Shown one piece after another: positions 24,168 to 31,209 of a stretch of 64,000 nt of DNA. Source of the DNA: Mycobacterium sp. (GTDB lineage: Bacteria; Actinomycetota; Actinomycetes; Mycobacteriales; Mycobacteriaceae). Within the stretch, counting starts at the first letter, position 1. Every line of letters starts with the position of its first letter. A program made the translations under genes and the position numbers. Location of the stretch: assembly GCA_018882965.1 (NCBI GenBank), contig VEQY01000001.1:1-64000 (forward strand). Direction: 5' to 3'. The notes beneath the pieces are model-generated. The model did not search any database. It saw only the letters and a list, made by a program, of their open reading frames with translations, and was not told the DNA's origin.

Positions 24168-24910
24168 CCGCGCGTGTCAGCTTCGACTTCACCGGAACCC
24201 GGGCGCTGGTGACCGGCGCGACCAGCGGTATCGGCCATGCGGTTGCCGTCCTGTTCCGCGACGCCGGCGCCGATGTCACCGTCACCGGCACCCGGGCGGG
24301 TCCGGCCGACTACGACGCCGACCTCGCCGGGATGACCTATCGGCGCATGACGCTGACCGACCCGGAGTCCATGCGCGGGCTGGCTGACCTCGGCACCCTC
24401 GACGTGCTGGTCAACAATGCCGGCGCAAACTTCCCCGCCGGCCTTGACGAGTCCGATCCGGCGGGGTTCGGAGCGTCGGTCGAGCTCAACCTGATCGGTC
24501 CGTACCGGCTGACCGTGGCGCTGCACCCTGCCCTGAAGGCTTCGGCCGCGCCCGGAGGTGCCAGCGTGGTCAACCTCGCGTCGATGTCGGCACTGCGGGC
24601 CGTCACGCTGGTGCCCGGCTACAGCGCGGCGAAGTCCGGCATCATCAACCTGACCCGCAACCTCGCCGTGAAGTGGGCGCGGGACGCAATCCGCGTCAAC
24701 GCGGTCGCGCCGGGCACCATCGAGACCCCGATGACGGCGCCGATGAAATCGCTGCCGGCGATCGTGGAGACCGAACTGCGCCACATTCCGCTGCGGCGGT
24801 TCGGCGGCACCGCCGAGGTCGCACCCGCGGTCGCTTTCCTGTGTACCGAGCAGAGCAGCTACATCACCGGGTCGGTGTTCGTCGTCGACGGAGGGTCGGA
24901 CTGCGTCTGA
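24164..24910 (+). CDS. Short-chain dehydrogenase/reductase
   Basis: 248 residues. The ATG overlaps the MBL stop as ATGA, showing translational coupling. NAD-binding GATSGIG, the NNAGAN loop, catalytic Ser in NLASMSAL and YSAAK are all present, ending in the tetrameric-SDR tail YITGSVFVVDGG. It would oxidise an alcohol or reduce a ketone on the compound that the sulfotransferase and MBL enzyme handle. Substrate not predictable. Confidence 0.9.
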   Translation: MTARVSFDFTGTRALVTGATSGIGHAVAVLFRDAGADVTVTGTRAGPADYDADLAGMTYRRMTLTDPESMRGLADLGTLDVLVNNAGANFPAGLDESDPAGFGASVELNLIGPYRLTVALHPALKASAAPGGASVVNLASMSALRAVTLVPGYSAAKSGIINLTRNLAVKWARDAIRVNAVAPGTIETPMTAPMKSLPAIVETELRHIPLRRFGGTAEVAPAVAFLCTEQSSYITGSVFVVDGGSDCV

Positions 24911-25023
24911 GGACAGCCTTTCTCACTGGAGTTTTAGAGGCTGCTCCCCGGAGCCTTAGATTTGCGGCCTAGCGTCGGAGCAAACGTCGGGTGCTGCCGG
25001 ACGACCGAACCAAGGGGGCGAAC

Positions 25024-25482
25024 ATGACCAGCTTCACCTCCCGCTACGGGGATCTGGCCGTCGACTACCGCGGGGCCCACGCCTGGGCCTACCTGCGCCA
25101 TGCCGCCACGATTGTGGCGATCAAGGGCCGGATTGAATCCGCCAACGTCGAGCGGCTGACCGAGTACGCCCTGCGCTTCGTCACCGCCGACCGCCCCTTC
25201 GCGCTCGACCTCACCGGCCTGACCTCCCTGACCGCGGGCGCTGCTCCCCTGCTCGCGGGCATCGCCGACCGCTGCGGCGCGGCCGGAACCGGCTGGGCCC
25301 TGGTGGCCGGCGAATCCGTGCAGCGGCGACTCTCCGAGGCCCTGTCTGGGGCCCTGTCTGAGGCCGACTTGGCATCGCTGCCGCTGGTCGCCACCCTGGC
25401 CGAGGCCGAGCATCAGTTCGACGAGGCGATTCAGAGCCGACGTCGGGCCCTGCTGTCGCTGGTCGGCAAGAAGACGGCCTGA
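25024..25482 (+). CDS. STAS-domain protein without the phospho-acceptor serine
   Basis: 152 residues; ATG with GGGGGCG upstream. The STAS fold is suggested by IVAIKGRIESANVERLTEYALRF and FALDLTGLTSLTAGAAPLLAGI. In anti-sigma antagonists the block is followed by DS(S/T)G with a phosphorylated Ser; here it is TAGA, so classical kinase switching is unlikely. A Lys-rich tail (RRRALLSLVGKK) ends the protein. Upstream 24911-25023 contains a small imperfect GC hairpin but no clear promoter. Partner-binding regulatory role inferred. Confidence 0.7.
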   Translation: MTSFTSRYGDLAVDYRGAHAWAYLRHAATIVAIKGRIESANVERLTEYALRFVTADRPFALDLTGLTSLTAGAAPLLAGIADRCGAAGTGWALVAGESVQRRLSEALSGALSEADLASLPLVATLAEAEHQFDEAIQSRRRALLSLVGKKTA

Positions 25483-25521
25483 CCCACGCTCTCCCGCCGG
25501 CCGCAGCGTAACTTTGCCGTT

Positions 25522-25986
25522 GTGGGTCATCAGACTTTCCGGGCGGCAGTGCTGCTGGCCGCTCTGTCGGCCATAGGTCTGGGCGGCGGGGTTGCGGGTG
25601 CCGAGCCGGCGACCCCGGTTCCCGGCCCGCCCCTGCCGCCCGCCGTTCTGGACCAGGACGGCACCTACGCCGTCGGCACCGACGTCCTGCCGGGTGTCTA
25701 CGCGACTGCCGGACCCGCGGAAGGCACCAGCTGCTACTGGAGGCGCATCGGCCTCGAGGACGCCACGCTCGCCAACGCGCTGACGCGCCAGCCCCAGGTG
25801 GTGCGGATCGATCCGGCCGACATCGCCTTCAAGACCAGCGGATGCCAGCCCTGGCAGCTCACCGATGGTGCCGCGCCGCCCGCCGAAACCCCGCCCTGGC
25901 TGTCCCAGCTGCAGCTGCGGCAGTACCTCGACATGCTCAACGGCCTGGCCGGGCAGTCGGGCAACGGCCAGCTGCCGCCCTACTGA
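25522..25986 (+). CDS. Small secreted mycobacterial protein, unknown
   Basis: 154 residues, GTG start. Signal peptide to about residue 28 (LLAALSAIGLGGGVAGAEPA), a Pro-rich bridge, then GTYAVGTDVLPGVYATAGPAEGTSCYWRRIG and a second Cys in KTSGCQPW. The phrase DVLPGVYATAGP...CYWRR is common in secreted actinobacterial proteins, where it forms a small beta domain with a disulfide. The C terminus is Gln/Leu-rich. Function unknown. It is 39 bp after the STAS gene. Confidence 0.75.
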   Translation: MGHQTFRAAVLLAALSAIGLGGGVAGAEPATPVPGPPLPPAVLDQDGTYAVGTDVLPGVYATAGPAEGTSCYWRRIGLEDATLANALTRQPQVVRIDPADIAFKTSGCQPWQLTDGAAPPAETPPWLSQLQLRQYLDMLNGLAGQSGNGQLPPY

Positions 25987-26039
25987 CATTCGTCGGCATC
26001 CGGCAGCCGGGTCGACTCTCCCTCGGTACTGTCAGTGTC

Positions 26040-27083
26040 GTGAGCGAGGGCGAGCACCCACCCAAGCGTGACGTGCCGCCGGGCATGGCCGAGCAACTCG
26101 ACCTGCCCTACGCCGGGATGGTGTCGTTCGGGCAGCTTCCCTTCCTGACCGAGCCTGAGCAGCTCGACGCCTGGCGCCCCGACGTCGCGATCGTTGGAGC
26201 GCCCTTCGACATCGCCACGACCAACCGGCCCGGCGCCCGGTTCGGGCCCCGCGCCATCCGCGCGACCGCCTATGAGCCGGGCTCCTACCACATGGATCTG
26301 GGCCTGGAGATCTTCGACTGGCTTGAGGTCGTCGACTTCGGGGACGCCCACTGTCCGCACGGGCTGACCGAGCGATCCCATGCCAACATCCGCGAACGGG
26401 TGCACACCATCGCTTCGCGGGGCATCGTGCCGGTCATCCTGGGCGGGGATCACTCCATCACCTGGCCGGCCGCGACGGCGGTGGCGGACTTCCACGGTCA
26501 CGGCAACGTGGGCATCGTCCACTTCGACGCGCACGCCGACACCGCCGACATCATCGACGGCAATCTGGCCAGCCACGGCACACCCATGCGGCGGCTCATC
26601 GAGTCCGGCGCCGTACCCGGAACGCACTTCGTGCAGGTCGGCCTGCGCGGGTACTGGCCCCCGCAGGACACCTTCGAGTGGATGCTCGAACAAGGCATGA
26701 CCTGGCACACCATGCAGGAGATCTGGGACCGCGGCTTCAAAGACGTCATGCGCCAAGCGGTCGGTGAGGCCCTGGCCAAGGCAAAGAAACTGTATGTTTC
26801 CGTCGATATCGATGTGCTCGACCCCGCGCACGCTCCGGGAACCGGCACCCCGGAGCCCGGCGGGATCACCAGCGCCGACCTGCTGCGTATGGTCCGCCAG
26901 CTGTGCTACGAGCACGATGTCGCCGGAGTGGACGTGGTCGAGGTCGCCCCGGCCTATGACCACGCCGAACTGACGGTCAACGCCGCCCACCGGGTGGTGT
27001 TCGAGGCGCTGGCGGGGATGGCGGCGCGCCGTCGTGACGCTGCGCAGGCCAAGCCCGGCCCGCCCTCGCCCCTGGCGCGCTGA
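26040..27083 (+). CDS. Ureohydrolase (agmatinase/arginase family)
   Basis: 347 residues from the GTG at 26040. The binuclear metal site is complete: GGDHSITWP, HFDAHADTAD and SVDIDVLDPAHAPGTGTPEPGG. These supply the His and Asp ligands for Mn or Ni. The family cleaves guanidino compounds to urea and an amine; agmatine, guanidinobutyrate and guanidine are all possible and the specificity loop gives no clear choice. Cytoplasmic. The next gene starts 6 bp downstream but encodes an exported dipeptidase, so a shared role is not obvious. Confidence 0.88.
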   Translation: MSEGEHPPKRDVPPGMAEQLDLPYAGMVSFGQLPFLTEPEQLDAWRPDVAIVGAPFDIATTNRPGARFGPRAIRATAYEPGSYHMDLGLEIFDWLEVVDFGDAHCPHGLTERSHANIRERVHTIASRGIVPVILGGDHSITWPAATAVADFHGHGNVGIVHFDAHADTADIIDGNLASHGTPMRRLIESGAVPGTHFVQVGLRGYWPPQDTFEWMLEQGMTWHTMQEIWDRGFKDVMRQAVGEALAKAKKLYVSVDIDVLDPAHAPGTGTPEPGGITSADLLRMVRQLCYEHDVAGVDVVEVAPAYDHAELTVNAAHRVVFEALAGMAARRRDAAQAKPGPPSPLAR

Positions 27084-27089
27084 CCTCAG

Positions 27090-27893
27090 ATGGGATCCTT
27101 CCTGCGCTACGCCGTCGGGATCCCGGTCGCCGCGGCGGTCGCGGTCGGCGGCTCGCTGTCCGCGTCGGCGGCTCCGGAGCCTGCAGCCCCCGCCGACTTC
27201 GTCGCCCTGCGGGATGTCGACCCGACGATCATCGAGGAGATGAGGTACCTCACCCCGCACAACTTCACCGGCGACCCGGTGGACGGCTACATCGCTCCCC
27301 TGTGCATCCTCACCCGTCCGGCCGCCGAGGCGTTGTCTCGCGCCCAGCAGGACTTCCTCGAGCGTGGCTACACACTCAAGGTGTACGACTGCTACCGACC
27401 GCAGCGCGCTGTGAACGACTTCGTCGGCTGGGCGGCGGACCTCGCCGATCAGAGGATGAAAGCCGAGTTCTACCCGCGGGTGGACAAGTCGACGCTCTTC
27501 GCCGACGGTTACATCGCCGAACGGTCCGGACACAGCCGCGGCAGCACGTTCGACGTGACGCTGGTCCCCCTATCGGATACCGCCTCGCGCGCGTTGTACA
27601 TGCCGGGCCAGCCGCTCGTGGATTGCGCTGCGCCCCAGTCGATCCGGTTCCCGGACAACTCGATTGACATGGGCACGGGTTTCGATTGTTTCGATACCCT
27701 TGCGCACACGCTGGATCCCCGAATCGATGGCGACCAGGCTAAAAATCGGCTGCTCCTGGTAGAGGGTCTCCAGCGGGTGGGGTTTGTCAATTACGACAAG
27801 GAGTGGTGGCACTTCACCCTCAACCCCGAGCCCTACCCCAACACCTTCTTCGACTTCCCGGTCGACCGGCAATCACTCGCCCCGGCCCAGTAG
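27090..27893 (+). CDS. Exported VanX-type D-alanyl-D-alanine dipeptidase
   Basis: 267 residues with a signal peptide (cut near SASAAPEP). The M15D zinc site is intact: YDCYRPQRA with R103, [13 protein letters not shown] (H148, D155) and DKEWWHFTL (E238, H241). Unlike VanX used in glycopeptide resistance it is exported, so it probably recycles or trims D-Ala-D-Ala from the wall. There is no VanA/VanH here. It overlaps cinA tail to tail by 21 bp. Confidence 0.88.
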   Translation: MGSFLRYAVGIPVAAAVAVGGSLSASAAPEPAAPADFVALRDVDPTIIEEMRYLTPHNFTGDPVDGYIAPLCILTRPAAEALSRAQQDFLERGYTLKVYDCYRPQRAVNDFVGWAADLADQRMKAEFYPRVDKSTLFADGYIAERSGHSRGSTFDVTLVPLSDTASRALYMPGQPLVDCAAPQSIRFPDNSIDMGTGFDCFDTLAHTLDPRIDGDQAKNRLLLVEGLQRVGFVNYDKEWWHFTLNPEPYPNTFFDFPVDRQSLAPAQ

Positions 27894-29141
27894 CGCACCG
27901 CGCAGCAGATGCATCGCCACGGTCGTGGAGCGCTCACGAACGTCGGATCGCTCACCAGGCACCCGGATGCACCGGGCGGCGGGTGGCGCACCGGCGAGTG
28001 ACACGCAGAACCACACGGTGCCGACCGGCTTGTCCGCCGTGCCGCCGCCGGGCCCGGCCACGCCGGTGATGGCCACGGCGGTGTCTGCATCGAATCGCCG
28101 CAGTGCGCCGGCGGCCATCGCCTCCGCGACCTGCTGGGACACCGCGCCGTGGGTGGCGATCAGGTCGGGATCGACGCCGAGAAGCGCGGCCTTGGCGTCG
28201 TTGCTGTAGGCCACCACCCCGCCCGCGACGTACTCCGACGAACCCGGCCGGTCGGTCAGTCGGGCGGCGAGTAGGCCCGCCGTGCACGACTCGGCGGTCA
28301 CGATGCGCCGTCCGGCCAGCAGGCCGGCCACCTGATCATCCACGCTGGATCCGTCCTCGGAGAAGATCACCGACCCGTGACGCTCGCGCAGCAGGCCGGC
28401 CAGCGCTCGGTAGGCGTCGGCGCCGCCCGGTTCGTAGCGGGTCACGATCTCCAACTCGCCGCGGCGCAGACAGGTGGTGATCTCCAGCGCGTCGAAGCCC
28501 GGAATGCTGTGCGCCTCCCGCAGGGTGTCGGCCAGTCCGGCCTCGGCCAGACCGAACATCCGCACGGTCTGCTGGTGGTAGACGGTGCGACCGGCGATCG
28601 CTTGCCGGACGGCGTCGGTGTTCATCGCCGAGGGCCACATGCCCTGCAACTCCCTCGGTGGCCCGGGCAGGACGATCACGGTCGGGGCGGTCCCGACCAC
28701 CACGCCCGGCGCGGTGCCGATCGGGTCCAGCACAGTGGCCCCGTCGGGCACCGTCGCCTGCTTGCGGTTGGCCGCATGTACGGCCTCGACGTCCAGGTCG
28801 GCGAAACGAGCCATCCACTTCCGCACGATTGCCGCGATGGTGGCCTCCATCGCTTCGTCGACCACCAGGTCGAGCCCGCAGAACCGGGCGACGGTCTCGA
28901 CGGTCAGGTCGTCGGCGGTTGGGCCCAGGCCCCCGCTCGTCACGATCAGATCGACGCCCTCGGCGCGCAGGAAGCGCAGCTGGGCCTCGATGTCGGCGGG
29001 GCGGTCACCGCAGATCGTGATGTGGGCCAACTCGACTCCCAGTTCCAGCAACCGGTCGGCGATCCACGGGCCGTTGCGGTCGGTCACCCGGCCGGTCAAT
29101 ACCTCGGTACCGGTGACCACGATTCCCGCTCGGGCGCTCAT
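27873..29141 (-). CDS. cinA: CinA: NMN deamidase / competence-damage-like protein
   Basis: 422 residues, two domains. N-terminal MoCF-like domain with [16 protein letters not shown] and [11 protein letters not shown] (ADP-ribose or nucleotide pyrophosphatase region), then the C-terminal deamidase domain with [29 protein letters not shown] and [21 protein letters not shown]. Full length for the family. The role is NAD by-product recycling; in mycobacteria CinA is also linked to drug tolerance. ATG start; no operon partner. Confidence 0.93.
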   Translation of the reverse strand: MSARAGIVVTGTEVLTGRVTDRNGPWIADRLLELGVELAHITICGDRPADIEAQLRFLRAEGVDLIVTSGGLGPTADDLTVETVARFCGLDLVVDEAMEATIAAIVRKWMARFADLDVEAVHAANRKQATVPDGATVLDPIGTAPGVVVGTAPTVIVLPGPPRELQGMWPSAMNTDAVRQAIAGRTVYHQQTVRMFGLAEAGLADTLREAHSIPGFDALEITTCLRRGELEIVTRYEPGGADAYRALAGLLRERHGSVIFSEDGSSVDDQVAGLLAGRRIVTAESCTAGLLAARLTDRPGSSEYVAGGVVAYSNDAKAALLGVDPDLIATHGAVSQQVAEAMAAGALRRFDADTAVAITGVAGPGGGTADKPVGTVWFCVSLAGAPPAARCIRVPGERSDVRERSTTVAMHLLRGALLGRGE

Positions 29142-29172
29142 CGGGTCTCAGCCTACGCAGCGCCCCGACGGC

Positions 29173-30438
29173 CTACCGCCGCAGCGGGGCCGCGGCCGCG
29201 AACTCCGCGGCCCGCCCCTCCGACTGCCAGTCGTACCAGCGTTCCCACGCGCGCAGGGCGAAGCGCTGCCAGCGCCGGTCGATGCCGGGCACCAGCCGCC
29301 GGGCGATTTCGACCGCGGCGATCAGCGGAGCGCGCAGCAGCAGCACGGCAATCCCCGGCACCGCCGAAGGCAGGTCGTAGCGTCGCCGGTTCTTGGGCAG
29401 CATGAACAACCCGGCATACCCCGCCTGCACCCGGTAGTGGTATTCCGCACGCATCCGCTGCAGTCCACGCTGGTCCACCCGGGGCGCGAAGGCCGGCACG
29501 AACGACTCGACCAGTTCGGTACCGACCTGTGCCGAGTCGCGGCTGCGGGCCGCATCGGCCATGAACAGGATCCGCCAGGCGTCCGCCGCCGTGCCCGGGA
29601 AGTAGTTCTCGCAGCGCACCCCCACGAGATAGCCGCAGTAGCGATTGAAGTGCAGCACCGCGCGCACCTCGCGGGGTGAGGTGATGAACCCCAGCGCCGT
29701 CAGGCCCAGGGCGGGCGCGACGCTGCCGCCGAGCAGTGTGAGCAGCATCGCCGACTGGCTGATCGGCAGCCCCCAACGCCGGAAATCCCACTCCGGGTGT
29801 TCGCGGACCCGCGCCCGCACGCTGACGTGCATGATCCGCACGTGCAGGGAGATGCTGCGGGCGGGCGATCCGGATCGCAGGACCGCCCCGGGCTTACTCA
29901 CCTCGATCCACCAGCGTGAGGTCTCCAGATAGCGGTGCAGGGCTCTGGCCCCCGCATACCCGCCCGACAGCGACAGCGGAAGCGCAAGCCAGGCCTCGGT
30001 GTAGGTGTCCATCGTGCCCGCGTTGCCGACACCGCCCAGTGCGTAAGCCCAGCGCCGCCAGACCGCGGCGCCCTCCTCGACGAGATCGGCGTCGACCCAG
30101 TCGGGAACGGTCTCGAACTCGCTGAACAGCGACCGCATCGAATCGGGCGCCTCGGGGAGGTTGTCCACCCCGACCCGCAGTGCTTGCTCGACGAGTTCAC
30201 GCGATCGCCGGGCCCCGAGAGCGCCGTGATAGGTCTCGGCGACGAAACGCTCCGCGACGGGGTCGCCCTCGGTCAGACCCGTCTTGAAGGCTGCCGCCAC
30301 CGCGTCGGTGGGGAACAGATCGACTCCGGTCAGCCTCAACACCCGCGACCGCAGTCTGGCGTGCGGACCCGCGTGTTTCGCCGTCGGGTACCGGAAGGCC
30401 AGGGGAACTGCGGGCATCGCGGGATCGGGGCCGGACAC
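29173..30438 (-). CDS. MpaB-type oxygenase (DUF2236, latex-clearing-like)
   Basis: I choose the GTG at 30438 (VSGPDPAMPAV) because AGG lies 8-10 nt upstream and the preceding gene stops 8 bp before; the ATG at 30417 would be shorter by seven residues. About 421 residues. Helix-rich, with WVDADLVEEGAAVWRRW, HVRIMHVSVRARVREHPEWD, LTLLGGSVAPALGLTALGF and HFNRYCGYLVGV, matching DUF2236 proteins such as Lcp and MpaB that bind heme and cleave isoprenoid double bonds. The His in HVRIMH is the candidate heme ligand. Follows the GNAT fusion gene. Confidence 0.82.
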   Translation of the reverse strand: MSGPDPAMPAVPLAFRYPTAKHAGPHARLRSRVLRLTGVDLFPTDAVAAAFKTGLTEGDPVAERFVAETYHGALGARRSRELVEQALRVGVDNLPEAPDSMRSLFSEFETVPDWVDADLVEEGAAVWRRWAYALGGVGNAGTMDTYTEAWLALPLSLSGGYAGARALHRYLETSRWWIEVSKPGAVLRSGSPARSISLHVRIMHVSVRARVREHPEWDFRRWGLPISQSAMLLTLLGGSVAPALGLTALGFITSPREVRAVLHFNRYCGYLVGVRCENYFPGTAADAWRILFMADAARSRDSAQVGTELVESFVPAFAPRVDQRGLQRMRAEYHYRVQAGYAGLFMLPKNRRRYDLPSAVPGIAVLLLRAPLIAAVEIARRLVPGIDRRWQRFALRAWERWYDWQSEGRAAEFAAAAPLRR

Positions 30439-30445
30439 GGCGGAC

Positions 30446-31108
30446 CTAGCGGGCCGCACCCGGAGTCCGCACGACAAGCGGGGCCGCCGGGAAACACGCC
30501 GCCATCTCGGATCGTGATCTGCGCAGCGCCGCGGTCCCGTATCCCTTCTGCCGATGTGCGGGATGAATCCAGATCCGGACGTTGACCTCGCCGCCGACGA
30601 GTTCACCGAACACCATGCCCACTTTGTCCTCTCCGTCGACGGCCACGAACCAGGCCGCGTCCTCGGCGCGCACGCGCTCGCGAGCCCAGCGGAGTTCGTC
30701 ATCGAGCGGGCCGGCAGGCGCGCCCGAGCCGTCACCGGCGGCACCCATGTCGTCGGTTCGGGCTGCGAAGATGTCGCGATCGGCTTCGGCGGAGAAGGGC
30801 CGTAGCCGGAGGCTGTCGTCGGTGCTGGCGGGTCGCTCGGCCGCCGAGAAACTGAGCTGGCTGTCAAGATTTTCCAGCTCCGCCGCGATGCGGCGGCGGG
30901 ACTCCTTGGTCAGTTGGTCGAAGGACATGCCCATCACGGCCTCACTGCCGATCCGGGGGGTGCCGAGCAGGTCGGTGATGGCGCTCACGGCAGCCTCGCG
31001 ATCGGTCGATCCGACGATCACGTCGAGAACCTCGTGGCGCCGCTCGAGAGCGGTCAACAGCGCGTCGGCAATGGTCCGGCGGGTGACGGCACGGTCTTGA
31101 TCGGTCAT
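30446..31108 (-). CDS. GyrA-tower-like helical domain fused to GNAT acetyltransferase
   Basis: 220 residues. Residues 1-90 (RRTIADALLTALERRHEVLDVI, then VMGMSFDQLTKESRRRIAAELENLDSQL) resemble the coiled-coil tower of type IIA topoisomerase A subunits, whose end reads LDMxLxxLTxxExxKI. From about 100 a GNAT fold follows, with WFVAVDGEDKVGMVFGEL and the CoA loop RQKGYGTAALRRSR. The conserved part lacks the gyrase catalytic domain. Why a topoisomerase-like helix pair is fused to an acetyltransferase is unknown. It precedes the MpaB gene by 8 bp. Confidence 0.75.
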   Translation of the reverse strand: MTDQDRAVTRRTIADALLTALERRHEVLDVIVGSTDREAAVSAITDLLGTPRIGSEAVMGMSFDQLTKESRRRIAAELENLDSQLSFSAAERPASTDDSLRLRPFSAEADRDIFAARTDDMGAAGDGSGAPAGPLDDELRWARERVRAEDAAWFVAVDGEDKVGMVFGELVGGEVNVRIWIHPAHRQKGYGTAALRRSRSEMAACFPAAPLVVRTPGAAR

Positions 31109-31209
31109 GCGGTAAGCCTAGATCGCGGGGCCGCCTGCCGGCCGATCGACTCTGCCAAGATTCTCATGGCGGCCGACCCTCGTCCGCGCCTGGCCAGGAG
31201 CCGCTGAGT

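Noticed and set aside
24930..24960. Possible rho-independent terminator after the SDR gene
   Set aside because: A GC-rich imperfect stem is present, but the pairing is poor and there is no T-run.
29173..30867. 564-residue version of the MpaB-type protein
   Set aside because: The extra N-terminal part lies over the GNAT-fusion gene in another frame and lacks family similarity; the start near 30417-30438 fits better.
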